The notes below the pieces were generated by a model, which saw only the letters and a program-made list of their open reading frames with translations, had not been told where the DNA came from and searched no databases. Below are positions 47,492 through 59,608 of a stretch of DNA of 64,000 nt, one piece after another. Each line of letters starts with the position of its first letter. Positions within the stretch are counted from its first letter, which is position 1. The position numbers and the translations under genes are program-made. The stretch comes from Buddleja alternifolia (taxonomy: Eukaryota; Streptophyta; Magnoliopsida; Lamiales; Scrophulariaceae): contig CM033401.1 in NCBI GenBank assembly GCA_019426215.1, positions 16,807,134 through 16,871,133 on the forward strand. Direction: 5' to 3'.

Positions 47492-47789
47492 GGGGAGTAA
47501 CGAGGTTGAGCTCGACAAAAAATTGTGGCTTTGGTCTCACGATACAGAGAAAGGGGTGAGGTTGAAATCAACATATATTATTTCATTAATCACATATGTT
47601 ACTATAAATATATAAATATACTTTGTTGTAACATAAAAGTTTTATATATTATGAGGTTTAGATTACAAATAACGATAATGAAATTCAACCTCAAGTAGAG
47701 CTCTTGTCAAGCTGGCTCAGTTGGGGTGGGGGGGGGGGGGGGGGGGGGAGTTTACCCGCTTTAAAGAAAAATCCTGACTCCATCCCTGC
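47492..47789. mobile_element. Probable hAT relic, first copy
   Basis: The right end ...CTGACTCCATCCCTG resembles the inverted CAGGGACGGA hAT terminus seen at 36022. The left end is unclear and no TSD was confirmed. It holds a run of 21 G at 47728-47748. The second copy is at about 58,700-58,997. Confidence 0.4.
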
Positions 47790-48400
47790 CAACAAGGTAT
47801 TTTGCCTAAATGTGCTAATATATAATAAAATGGAAAATCGATGAATTTAAATAATTCAATTTAGTTCTTTTTAGAAAGTTTGAAAATGCTCAATGTTCCA
47901 TCTATATGCATGATATGATGGGAGTTGTAATATACCATCATAAGCAAGTAAGGGTTTAAAAAACATTGAAATAGGAAGACCTCACAAGGCATAAAGGTAA
48001 ATTGGTTGTGTTTAGAGTCTATATCTATTGAATAAAAAAAATCCACAATTCGGGAAGATGTAATATAACCAGGTGGCTAGAATGTAACTTACATATATGT
48101 GAATCTTGGCCTAGCTTACTTTTTCAAGAAAATCAAGTATTCTACAACCATCATTATGAACTGCTGGACTCGCCCTAACACATCTCATAACCTCTGAAAA
48201 GTGTAGCACTCAATTGGCAAAGTGTTTTTTTCTTTTTGATTGCGGAAGGGCTAATTATGTTATATTTCCATTGTACCACTTCTTGAAAATACTTATCTTT
48301 GGTCACTCTCGTTAGTGGGTGCCACTTTAATTTAATCGTGTAATACATTTTCTTTTTAAGAATTATATGCTTCAAATCTCGATTGACTTGTTATCTGATT

Positions 48401-50541
48401 ATGGCAGGGTTGTCATCTATGACGACAAAGTCGAGATATACTTGTAGAATGGCTATCACAACAATTTAAAACCTCCCAGAATGCCGCCTAGTGCATATTC
48501 TTTCGTTTCTCTGAACCATTGATGTGATCAAAACAACTATTTTGGGTCAAAGATGGCACAACCTATGGTATCAGATACCATTCCTTAACTTTGACATTGT
48601 TCCCATCCATTCTCCATCAAATCCCTATTCGAGAACATGAGAATTGTTCTCCGAAATTGTTAATCGAGCAATATCTATCCGTTCCTTTTTCCTTACCAAC
48701 AAATTCCACCTTTGATTTGATTGCGGTGATTTCACTGATATTGATAATGTTGATTCTTGGATTCTCTATGCCATAAATTCAAAAGTTTTTGAACTTGATA
48801 ATGGACTTTGATGTGTGCGGACTCAGTTCCAAAATAACTGAGAAAGAAGATGGCGATGAAGTCTATTATGTTTATGAATTAGTTGACTATATGGAGTATT
48901 CTTTCAAGTTTTCCTACCTTAAAAATAGTTAAATTGAGAATTTAAAACTTCACAGCTGCAACATTGTCTTCCCTTCAAATGCTTGGACTAATGATTTTGC
49001 ATCAATTCAGCCATTATTTTTGGATGATTTAAATGTATGTGATGATGACCTAAATCATTTGATTTAAAATTGTGTAAACCTCGAGCATCTTACTATCCAA
49101 TGATCTGGCTTCCTAACAAATATAAAGATTTTTTCAACAAAACTTAGGAAATGTGAATTAATATATGCTTCCTAGCTAATAACTTGGGAAGCATCATTAG
49201 AGATTTGTGCACCAAGTCTATAGTCAATAATCTTTAATAAAGTTTGTTTCGAAGAGTACTGTTTAAAAGAATTACCAAATTTTGTTGAAGTTCATGTAAG
49301 TTTTCCAAAGAGAATCCTGGAATACTATGACTTTTGGTGCCATTTGATGAGCTCCTTAAATAACATCAAGTATCTTACGGTTCAAAATGTGTACTTTGGT
49401 CAACAAGAGTTGCTTCAGATAATTTTTTATCATATTTATTTTTTGCTTAGTATGAACCGGAATTTCATTTTTCTTGATATTCATATGTTTTATGCTTAGG
49501 TAAGTTTTGCATTAGGATCTTCGGACATATTATCATAGCATAGGATGTTGTGTGCTCCTATAGATTTGAGAGATTTTAGTATGTTGAGTTGTAATGTTGC
49601 GGTAAATCACAAGTGATCAAAATTCAGGTTTCATTCTTTATCATTACTTTCATTTTGAAGATGAAGAAAACGAATAAATGGAAGTAAACAATTATTATTA
49701 ATACAATTTTAATGTAAATCTAAAGTTAAATGTTTAGATGATTGTGCATGTCACTTTTAGTATATTTATAAGATGGTAAACTCCTATGTTTAGAAGACTG
49801 TTCATGAAAACATAGCAGTCTACCATCATAAACTTAAATCAGGGAGAAACAATGTTTTGAAGACTTTGCATGAAAATAAAAATTATACAAAATTTAATTG
49901 CGAAGTCACAAAAGTATTGAAAAGCCTTACATAGTTTGAAAGTGTTGAAAAGTCTTACATAGAATTTAAATTTTCCATTATTGTATGCAACTTTCTCGCG
50001 TTTGATTCTACATGTACGAAGACTTTTGACATAGAAGAGGATGCTTTGCAATATTACAAGTTTAACAATCTTAGCCATTTAAAGTTGCTAACTGGCTACA
50101 GTGAAGTTGATGTTATTGGGATTTGTTCGTTTCTCAACACTCCCACAAATTTGAATCATTAACTATCGATTATCATTACCATAGTCTCAATGAAGTGAGT
50201 ATCATTTCTCAAATTAAATCACAAAATCCAAGTTACGATTTCACAAATTTGCAAAATAATTGAAGATTTTTTATTATTTCTTTCTTCCTTTCTGTCTCTA
50301 GGAAATGATAACAGAAGAATTTATGAGTCGAGAAGTTATTCTCCACATCCCATGTCTAAAGAAAGTCACGATGAAGAATCACAGAGGATGTATATGTGAA
50401 ATTTATGTTGTGCAGATTTTAAAAACACATCAAGCTGTCTTAGAAGAAGTGGTGGCCTTTCCTGCACCAATTGGGAAAATCAATTTAATGCCCTTTCCTC
50501 TTCGGGTGGCTTCTAATCATCAAGGCTCAGCAGCTCCCTAG
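48401..50541 (+). pseudogene. F-box/FBD-type gene, copy 1 (pseudogene)
   Basis: The start MAGLSSMTTKSRYT corresponds to 59609 in copy 2. The F-box (NLPECRLVHILSFL) is broken by TAA before it and TGA within it, with further TGA codons at two former Arg positions. The middle LRR-like region carries TAA at 49065-49067. The donor after LLQ reads AT (49419-49420) where copy 2 has GT. A middle exon (about 49,900-50,195) lacks one base near 50,153. The last exon (50302-50541, after CTCTAG) is open and FBD-like: LKKVTMKNHRGC...EIYVVQIL...LEEVVAFP. Intact F-box/FBD proteins act as substrate receptors of SCF ubiquitin ligases; this copy cannot. Confidence 0.88.
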
Positions 50542-52139
50542 AGTTTCTAAAAAATTGTTGGTAAAGATTATATTCTCATTCTTTGCTCTTTTAAGAAAGT
50601 GGTTATGAAACAAACATAAATTCAATCGATTATTAGAAAAAAAAGACATTTAAACTTGATTATAATCAGACGTGATGGTGTCATAGGTTCATGAGTATAT
50701 ATGTCAAATATGTTTATTAAGGTAGATATGGAGTCTTAAGTTATAACGAAGTGAAGTAATTTGATGTCATATGTTTGTAATTATCTGACTAGCAAGTCAT
50801 ATATTTCACATTTTCTGTGTTCGAATATGTAAATTGATTCATATACATTAATGCTCATGTATTTCACTGGTTCAATACACGTTACGGAAATAGAAAATGT
50901 TTGTGGACGATTGTTAATATCATGCACAAAATTTTTTCAGTTGCAATTGATGATTGTAAATTGATTCATATGACCCATTGGTACCTTATCTCACCTTGGG
51001 AAATTATAACTGGAAATAATGCAATAGTTTGTAGAAAGAACCCCATCTTGTTGTCTTACATTGTCTAGTCATCTTATAAGCATGCCAAAGTTCTCTCTTT
51101 GTTAAAAAAAGAAAAACATAGCTAGAATATGACTAAAACTGATAAGCAAAATCAATTTTTATTTTGTGGCTGGGTACTTAAGTAAACAAATTGGCAGGTT
51201 ATTTGTCTATAGCATTCTTGTTCACAATAGACTACTTAATCATTAAATACCAATGCAACCCACTATTGTTATATTTCTTTTTGATTTTCTTTTATTTGTT
51301 TTTTTATTTTTTGAATTAGCCTATAATGCAATAAATTTTACTTTTATAGTTTGATATGTTCTTCCCATACCCTAAAGACCACATTATTCTCCGGGTCTCA
51401 TCAAATTCTGTACTAAGGCGTCGTCATTTGGGTATGATAATGGGATTAGTAGATTCGACATGTAGTGTGATAGTATTGTTCACAAAAACGTAAGTTTAGG
51501 TTCATGCCAAAAAAAGGAATAATCATAACTTCAAGTAGTCAAGTATTTAGTTACAAAATTTTTATCAACAAAATCTCTTCGTCCTAAACATCAAACCCCA
51601 CATCAAATGATTCAGATTTTTTGAGCGGACTCAAAGTGAAACCCTACTAAAGATAAATATTCTTTGAATATGGTTCAAATATGTAGGTTGTCATTCAGTC
51701 CCGACAATAAAAAGGAAGGGAGGTCGATAGGAGCCGTTATACTTCCTTTTGTCATGGGAGCGTTCGTTCTTTCAATAGCAATTGTCAGCTAGATCTAGTG
51801 TGGTTGATTAAACTGTAAATATTGAGCATGTTACACGTCTATGTCGACTGAATTGTTTTAATTTTGTTGTGTTGTATTTGGAATTGATAACACGGAATAA
51901 ATTTAATGTAAAATTACCAAAGATAACCTCAATATAAATTTTTATATCAAAATAGATAACAATATTTTTCAACCTGGATTAAGTGTTCATTCTACTGACA
52001 TTCCAATCAAAATTACCTAATGACTAGGGCTTACTATACTTTTGGACTCGATCATCACTAATTTATAAAGAATTAAGTAATGGTTAATTTTTTAAAGAAA
52101 TCTTTTGTTTAAAATTTCCAAACTGATAGATTGTATTAT

Positions 52140-52270
52140 TTTTACCGCGACCCTGTGCAGGCAAGTGTGTTCTAGTTCGGGTGGCTCAGTGGACCTGGTC
52201 ACGAGAGGTGCACGAAAATCTAGTGAGGTCGAGTGTGTTCTAGTGCGACAGGCTCAGTTGGCTTGGTGCT
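52140..52270. repeat. GTG-rich degenerate minisatellite, block 1 (left part)
   Basis: Repeats of the type GTGTGTTCTAGTGCG-GGCTCAGTGCAC. It continues at 55978-56200 after the inserted LTR; related blocks are at 58,390-58,670 and 63,500-64,000. Confidence 0.7.
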
Positions 52271-52650
52271 TGTCACACCCCAATTTTTTCAATCCTGAAA
52301 GGGGCCTAAACTAAAAGCATGAACCTTTCAATAAAGTAGCCCAATCCAAAATCTGACATACTTTCAACAATTTATCTAGTAGGGTCACAACCCTAACAAT
52401 GTCAACCAAACATGTAAGTGAACTTACTATCCATGATTCAATCTTCAATATTCACCTCTAGGATTGTCCATGTCTATAATCATGATCCTCCAAGACAGTC
52501 TCATTCTCAACTCACCTCTAATTGGAAGAAAGAAAGTGAAATACGTAAGTAAAGGCTTAGTGAGCGCCAGTGTTCGTGTGAAAGGTGCTTAAAATAGTTT
52601 ATAGACCCAAAATTATAAGTTAATGAGGTGAAATCAATTATAGTTTTTTC
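52271..52650 (-). repeat. Inverted arm (LTR 3' end in reverse)
   Basis: It starts TGTCACACCCCAATTTT and is the inverted partner of 55600-55977, with few differences (for example TCACACCCC against TCACGCCCC). The pair could form a ~380-bp hairpin in a transcript. Confidence 0.9.
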
Positions 52651-52690
52651 TTTTTTTTTTCCAAGTGAGAATTTGGGGACCAAATTCTTT

Positions 52691-52703
52691 AAGGGGGGAA
52701 GAG
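52691..52703 (+). promoter_or_regulatory. Polypurine tract of the chromovirus-like element
   Basis: AAGGGGGGAAGAG immediately before the LTR start TGTGACACC; this defines the LTR's orientation as plus. Confidence 0.8.
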
Positions 52704-53209
52704 TGTGACACCTGGGTTTTTCTTAACTAATTTGATGATTAGTAGTATAACCTATTGAAAATTGATAGATTTAATATGTAATAGTGTTAGTATAAATATG
52801 TCAAGAGATTATCTTAAGATATGTATTGACCTAATATCAATACCGATGTAGGGGTTTGAATGCAAAAATGCTTGCATGAGGGATCTCCTTTAAAAGGGAG
52901 GAAGAAGAATTATTTGCATATAAGTCCTTGTTTCAACTCTATATATACCCCCTATACATTCATCATTTTCCTTACAAAACCAAGAGGCAATGAAGAGGGG
53001 AAATATCAGCATTTTCGCACAACATTTCAGTACTGACAATGTTTGTATTTTCAAGTTTTGATGGACTAAATAATGTCCAAATTGAGTGTTATTTAGCTCA
53101 AATTCTTCACAAGACAATGAGGAATGACACAATGGAATCCAATTTTTCTTATCGGCTACCAAAAGTCTCAGAATCGCCCCACTCCATGGGCTAGGCTGTC
53201 TAGATTTTG

Positions 53210-53770
53210 GTTTCCAGAATTATATCCTGTTTTCTTTTGCCAAGAAATAGGCCTTCCGATGGTCTGATCGGACATGCAAGACCATCCCTAGAAAGCCCAT
53301 TGAGTGTAGATATTGTTACTGGTAAGTTTGTTAGAAATCATTTAGAAAATATTTCAGTATTCTCAGTCAAATCATCATTGCCAGTAATCTCTATTCAATT
53401 CCAGAATCTGTGTTTTATATTCAATTGCCCAAAACCCCCCTTTTCTATGCTTTGATTATACATGCAAAACCATATATAGAATTTTTATTTAGTGTAGATA
53501 TGTTGAATGGTAAAGTTTGTTGAAAATTAATGAGGAAATAGTCCAGAAATAGTCACCAAATGATCTATGCCAGTGTGCAGTTTTAGTTTCCAGAAACTAT
53601 CATTCATGTTTCTTTGTTTTGAAATACCACTTTTCTTGATGCTATTGTAAATTCAAGATAACCATTAGATAGGCCTTTGAATGTAGATGTTGATACTGGT
53701 AAGTCTTCATAAAATCCATGTGTAATGTGAACAAAAAGTTGATTTGATTATAAGTTGCTAGGAGGTGGCT
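53210..53770 (+). repeat. Degenerate ~190-bp tandem repeats inside the LTR
   Basis: Three successive units share GTGTAGAT-TTG-TACTGGTAAG and, upstream of it, CTATGC/GATGC...AAACCAT-like blocks. Divergence is high and the boundaries are approximate. Confidence 0.55.
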
Positions 53771-53864
53771 AAATCTGACAGTTTTGAGATGCTGATTTTG
53801 AAAGCCCAATTTACCCTCTTTCGGTTAGGTTCTTAAGAGTGAATTTGAATTTTAAGAAAGTTTA

Positions 53865-54305
53865 GGCTTCGTATGGCTGTGTTTTCGAAAATGAATTTTG
53901 AGTTTTCATTGGAGAATATGTATTATAGAACTTCGTGTGAAAACATTAATTTTTTTTGTTTGTTTGGATGTGTTTTTGAGAAATATTTGGAAATTGTGTA
54001 AATGTGATATAAAGTTGATTGAATTAGTTATATACGTAATCATGATGAAACTAAAAATTAGAATAATATTTTTATTTATGATAAAATAAAAAAGAGAATG
54101 GGTTGGATAGTTGAATTATGTAATTAATGAAGCGAGAGAAAGAAGTGATTGAATTGGTGAAATGATGAGTAGTTATATAGGGGAATGTGTAGTAAGATTT
54201 AAAATTTGAGTATTTTTTGTAGAATTTACCTTGTAGTGTGCATTTTCATTTTCTGGTGATCCAGAAAATGAAAATGCAACTTAAAAAACTTAACCATACA
54301 AAGCC
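53865..54305. mobile_element. PIF/Harbinger (Tourist-like) MITE, 441 bp
   Basis: Terminal inverted repeats GGCTTCGTATGG and (reverse of right end) GGCTTTGTATGG, flanked by the 3-bp target duplication TTA (53862-53864 and 54306-54308). An internal palindrome CATTTTCATTTTCTGG/CCAGAAAATGAAAATG is at about 54,241-54,276. No transposase. Confidence 0.85.
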
Positions 54306-54794
54306 TTAGTTATTTGGGAATCTATGTATATTAAGTTCAGTTGTTGATTGAAATGTTAAAGGGACGAATAAAGGACAATGGCGAAGACGAGCGGCAATTG
54401 AAGGAGGCACACGGAAGTGATCTGGTGCAATCTTGTTCACGTATGAACAATGGAGGTTTTCAGCTTCTTTGATCCGAGTTATACATGGTCCTAAATATGG
54501 GTAAGTGTTGGGTAAGTTGTCTTAGCATTAACCTTTGGTTATTTCCAATAAAGTGTGTATTATATTGGGAATTAGAATTCAGATAACTTGATTACGTAAG
54601 TATAGTAGTGATTATGTTCTGATTTGGAATAGGTTCATTCTCTACAACACTATTCGAGGAAACACAATTTGACGAGTTGGTAGAATTGGAAATTCGCCTG
54701 GTGATGATTTTGACTAGCTCGAAAGTGTACCGTGAGTTGCCTCATAAAATTATATTTATATGTCTTTCAAAACTGGAAGGAAATCTTACTACGT

Positions 54795-54799
<5 letters not shown>

Positions 54800-54835
<36 letters not shown>
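54800..54835. repeat. (TA)n microsatellite
   Basis: An uninterrupted TA dinucleotide run inside the chromovirus LTR. Open frames across it encode only Tyr/Ile repeats. Confidence 0.9.
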
Positions 54836-54838
<3 letters not shown>

Positions 54839-55977
54839 ATTTTTCGTGGTTGTACCATTATCCAATTAATGAATTTCAATGCTTTTCAAATAATATCAAA
54901 AGTACTTTTTCTAAACCATTGCATTCTACATTTTTCCAAAGTCAAGAATCATTTTAAATGCATATTTAGAGAAAAATAATTTCCAAGAAAGTATATCTTC
55001 AACAGACATTTGACACTTATTCAATGAAATTGACTGATTATTGTATCATGGGCCAAAGGTCACAATTGCATCAACTGTGAATTTATGTGATTGCATATTA
55101 TATATGGTTGAGTGTCGGGCCCAAGTGTCGGGCGTGGATAGGGCTAGGGTTCAGTTGGACAGGCATGGGCTTGCGGTCTTAAAACAGTTCCCGCTATCCA
55201 TGACCAAATCCCAACACCTAAAGACGGAGTGTTCTGAGGGTGAGTGGGTCGTAGGAACTGAATTGTGGCACACACGGGATATGACCAAACGGGCTTTGCA
55301 AGACTAAGTGGGGAGGCATAAGGTGATGGCTTTTAAGCCGATTGTTCAGTGGTGACAAGGAAGAAGCAGCGGGACCCAAAGTGCTATGAGTAAACTCATC
55401 GGACGCGATGCTACTGCTAACATGGCCCCCTACTGCTTAAATGTGCAATATAAAGTTTGCTGTAACTGCCTATCGATTAAATGCATATACTAAGTATTTA
55501 TACTAAGGTTTTGGTGTCATATCACCTATTGCTTAACTGTTATCATGAACGCAAATTTCATTTTCACTATTTCAATGATTTTCTACAAAAATAAAAAATA
55601 AAAACTATTATTAATTTCACCTCATTAACTTATGATTTTGGTTTAAAAACTATTTTAAGCATCTTTCACATGAACACTGGCGCTCACTAAGCCTTTGCTT
55701 ATGTATTTCACTTTCTTTCTTTCAGTTAGAGGTGAGTTGAGAAATGAGACTGGCTTGGAGGATCATGAGTATAGACATGGACAATCCTAGAGGTGAATAT
55801 TGAAGATTGAATCACGGATAGTAAGTTCACTTATATGTTTGGTTGACATTGTTAAGGTTGTGACCCTACTAGATAAATTGTTGAAAGTGTGTCAGATTTT
55901 GGATTGGGCTACTTTATTGAAAGGTTCACGCTTTTAGCTTAGGCCCCTTTCAGGGTTGAAAAAATTGGGGCGTGACA

Positions 55978-56260
55978 GTGCATGTATAGTGCATCGCGCT
56001 CTAGTGCAGCCAAGTGTGTTCTGGTGCAGGTGGCTCAATGCACCCGGTACACAAGCAATGTACCATGAGTAGGCGTGGGTGACTTTATTTGCCCGTGGGT
56101 AGCTCAGTGCACCGGGATTAAGTGTGCACGAGAGTAATCAACTGCGCGTAGGTACTAGGTTTTGTATCTTTTGGTGTTGGTGGATCAACTGCGATTGGGT
56201 ACTAGGTTTTGTAATTGGTGTAAGTCCACCTTAAGGATAAGAGAAGAGAGTACTTTGACG
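55978..56260. repeat. GTG-rich minisatellite (continuation) and a 28-bp direct repeat
   Basis: The duplicated-segment sequence resumes right of the insertion and matches copy 2 until about 56,020. A word of the type CAACTGCG...GGTACTAGGTTTTGTA occurs twice at about 56,147 and 56,187. Confidence 0.6.
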
Positions 56261-57400
56261 GTCATGTGTGGGATTGTAATAAATTCCTTCCAAAGATAAA
56301 CAATTATGAATACGGTTGTTTATTCAAATTAAACTCATCAATTTTCCTTCACTCTTGACAATAAAGAAGGAGATTGGTCGATAAAAGCCCTCATACCTCT
56401 TCTTGTCGTGGGAGCGTTCATTCTTACAATAGTAGCAATTAGCTACACCAAGTGGAGAACTATCACTTTATCACATAATAAAACAGAGCATTTTATCATG
56501 CATATAAATATGATTTGTCATCCTTCATCCATTCAATGAATTTTATTTTGTTGTGATAAATTTGTGATTGATAATATATAGGAAATTTAAGAGAAAAACA
56601 TCTTAACAAAAATAAAAAAAAGAAACTAAACTTTAAACATTTATGTAAAAAATTCCTTGAAAATATTGTTCAATTTTGAACACTCATTCCACCAAATTTT
56701 TACTGTAGCAAGCCTAGTAGTTAAGTGGGGAATTTCGACATTGATAATTTGTAAATCAGAACAATATTGTTTAATATTTAATATTAAAGCATTTTATGTA
56801 AGTTATTTTTTATTTAACACACAAATTAATTTAAATATTTGTACTTTATCTTTTAGAAGATGTCAAAACTTTGAGAATTTACAATTAAGATTTTAATCAG
56901 TAAAATTTTTAGTTTGAAATTCCAAATTAAATAAAAGATCTTATCTTTTTTTATAAGAATAAATTGTTTAATTCCTAATCTGGACTAGGGTATTGTTGGC
57001 CTTTTTGAATGAAAAGTTGATTGAATAGGAATTGGATTGAAAATATTTTCATTTATTTTTTCAATAATATATTAGTATTTGTAATGATCGATGCGTTATT
57101 GGTGCTATTTTTATAAAATATTGCTATTTGTTTGTGATATTATGATCTCATATATTAAACGTTAGTCCATACTTTTTCTCATTTAAATGAAGAACCCAAA
57201 TGTGGCTTGTTTACTTTTATGTTAAATATTTCAATCGCCATTTAAATCATTACAATTATTCCAAAAGAATAATTGTCAGAACACACACGTCATGTAATTA
57301 CTCAAAATCATGAATACGAATGTTATTATCCAAATACCACGTTTCTGGTAAGCAGTTGGATGTGAAATTCAAAAGAATTAATAAAAGGAAAGTTGTTTCC
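56261..57400. other. AT-rich spacer with a diverged copy of the segment seen at 51.7 kb
   Basis: Bases 56,355-56,450 resemble 51,690-51,795 and 63,055-63,153 (GGGAGCGTTCATTCTT core). The rest is AT-rich with no gene recognised. Confidence 0.45.
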
Positions 57401-57790
57401 CAAATAAATGGCTTCCAAATGGGTAACTAATAAAACACCATCAATTGGAGCAACTAAGAATTCTAATGCAACTTCCAAATTCTCAAAACCTAATTACTCA
57501 AATCCTCGTAAAAAAAATTATGCATACACACACCACTATAACATGTATATCTTATATCTTTCTCTGAAAATAAAAGGAAAAAAGTATTCATCCTCCAAAG
57601 AAAGGAAAGAAATAGTCAAAAATGACAAGAAAGAAAATAACCCATGTTTACATTACCAATGACTCCGAAAGGAATGCTTCATTCAGGAAAAGGAATAAGG
57701 GATTGTATTAAGAAGGTGAACTAGTTGATAACCCTTTGCGGTTTTGAGGCATGAGCTATCCTTTACATACCATACGACCAAGAGCCAGAT

Positions 57791-58219
57791 GTGCGTCAGT
57801 TGTGGAAAGGGGCAGAGGTGGTGCTAGCCCGTTTAAAGATGCTCTCAGAGATGGATGAACAAGGAAGATGGTCAACTGGGAGAGCTTCACCCCCCAGCGG
57901 ATTAAGAAGCGCGGAGGACCAGCGCCAACGCATCTACAAGGAGGACAAGCGCAAAAGGCTCGAGATTTTAATGTATAAGTGCATCGTCGAAGTCTTCAAC
58001 CTGCAAAATTTTGACATATAAGATGTAGCATAGATGAACTTGGTTATTAACCAAAGCCTCGATGATATCAACTCCAAGATGGAAGCGATACATATACCTA
58101 GTCAACACCATTTAGTTTTTCTCCCACCTATTATTGTGGATGTGACTAAGATTGAGGTGTCTACGTCTCCAACAATAGGGGTGGCCCGAATTTTGAAGAG
58201 AACCTTATGGAGAGGCTGA
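57791..58219 (+). pseudogene. Unrecognised coding-like relic
   Basis: Two successive plus-strand frames (57791-58021 and 58034-58219) have a more balanced, GC-richer codon composition than their surroundings, with charged stretches such as EDQRQRIYKEDKRKRLEIL. They might be one reading broken by a stop. No domain was recognised; a gag-like origin is possible but unsupported. Confidence 0.3.
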
Positions 58220-58379
58220 CTATTGCACATGGAAGTGGATCGTTGGGTACGTGGCTCGATGATGTGCTGCCATATTCATTTTTGCAACAATATTGCTAAT
58301 CCTTCTACTTCTGCACCTCACTTGAATCCAACCACATTCATTGTAAATATTAATCAGTCTTAGCAAGGTTAAATCTTCT

Positions 58380-58670
58380 CAAATAGTGTGCGAGTGCGTT
58401 CCAGTGTGGGTGGATCTAGTGGTGTACTGCGATCTGATCCAGACAGGTGTATTATAGTTCGGTGGCTCCGTGCACCCAGTGCATGATACCCTGGTGAAGG
58501 CAAGTGTGTTCCTCACGGGTAGATTAATACAGCCAGTGCATGGATGGTGCAACACACTCTGCTACACACAAGCGTGTTCCTGTGGTAGCCCAATGCACAG
58601 GCGGTGCACCATGATCAAGTGTTGATGTGTGTGTTCTGGTGTGCGTGGCTTAGTGCACCAGGTGGCTTAT
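58380..58670. repeat. GTG-rich degenerate minisatellite, block 2
   Basis: Units of about 55-65 bp around GTGTGTTCC...GTGG...CAATGCAC...GGTGCACCA. Together with its left flank (from about 58,333, ATTCATTGTAAATATTAATC) it matches 63,675-64,000. Confidence 0.75.
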
Positions 58671-59608
58671 ATCTTGGAATTATACATTCTTGCCACAATA
58701 AACTGGAGGAGTAATGAGGTTGAGCTCAATAAAAAGTTGTGGCTTTGGTCTCATAATGCAGAGAAAGGGGGTGAGGTTGAAATCAACATATATTATTTCA
58801 TTAATCACATATGTTAGTATAAATATATAAATATACTTTGTTGAAGCATAAAATTTTTATATATTATGCGGTTTAGATTATAAACAACGATAATCAAATT
58901 CAGCCTCAAATAGAGCTCTTGTCAAGCTGGCTCGGTTGGGGAGAGGGGTGCGGGATTTCGCCCGCTCTAAACAAAAATTCTGACTCCGTCCCTGCCAACA
59001 AGGTATTTTGCCTAAATGTGCTAATATATAATAAAATGGAAAACTGATGAATTTAAATAATTCAGTTTAGTTCTTTTTAGAAAGTTTGAAAACGCCTGAT
59101 GTTTCATCTACATGCATGATATGAAGGGAGTTGCAATATACCATCATAAGCGAGTAAGGGTTTAAAAAACATTGAATTAGGAAGACCTCACAGGGCATAA
59201 AGGTTAATTGGTTGGGTTTAGAGTCTATATCTATTGAATAAGAAAATCCACAATTCGGGAAGGTGTAATATAACTAGGTGGCTAGAATGTAACTTACATA
59301 TGTGTGAGGCTTGGCCTAGCTTAGTTTTTCAAGAAAATCAAGTATTCTACAACCATCATTATGAACTGCTGGACTCCCCCCTAACACATCTCATAATCAC
59401 TGAAAAATGTAGCGCTCAATTGGTAAAGTGTTTTTTTTTCTTTTTGATTATGGAAAGGCTAATTATGTTATATTTCCACCGTACCACTTCTTGAAAATAC
59501 TTATCTTTGGTCACTCTCGTTAGTGGGTGTCACTTTAATTTAATCGTGTAATACATTTTCTTTTTAAGAATTATAAGCTTCAAATCTTGATTGACTTGTT
59601 ATCTGATT

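Larger units (their letters stand above)
47462..52270. repeat. Segmental duplication, copy 1 (left part)
   Basis: From GAATTATACATT near 47,462 onward, the sequence matches 58,672 onward at a fixed offset of about 11,208 bp, including introns and non-coding flanks. The match continues to the chromovirus insertion at 52271 and resumes at 55978-56040. Confidence 0.9.
52271..55977 (+). mobile_element. Aberrant chromovirus-like insertion: inverted LTR end + PPT + LTR
   Basis: A 3,707-bp insertion relative to the paralogous site in copy 2, flanked by GTGCT (52266-52270) and GTGCA (55978-55982), a 5-bp target duplication with one mismatch. Its order is: the reverse complement of the last ~380 bp of the LTR (52271-52650), a scrap of pol C-terminus (SENLGTKFFKGG, about 52,664-52,700), PPT, and a full LTR. 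No internal protein region remains. Confidence 0.85.
52704..55977 (+). repeat. Chromovirus-like LTR (3,274 bp)
   Basis: It starts TGTGACACCTGGG and ends TTGGGGCGTGACA. The end region contains GAACACTGGCGCTCACTAAG, similar to the 3' parts of plant Tekay/Del-type LTRs (assignment from memory). It contains about three degenerate ~190-bp repeats (about 53,210-53,770), a Tourist-like MITE (53865-54305) and a (TA)n run (54,800-54,835). The small frames at 54677-54979 and 55041-55307 are not considered genes. Confidence 0.8.

Noticed and set aside
54677..54979. Small protein with a Tyr/Ile repeat
   Set aside because: The repeat is a (TA)n microsatellite inside an LTR.
52271..55977. A Mutator-like element with long (~380 bp) terminal inverted repeats
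   Set aside because: The inner end of the left arm is followed by a pol C-terminus scrap and a polypurine tract at the start of an LTR (TGTGACACC...GGGGCGTGACA). The flanking duplication is 5 bp, not the 9 bp of MULEs. A retroelement origin explains more.
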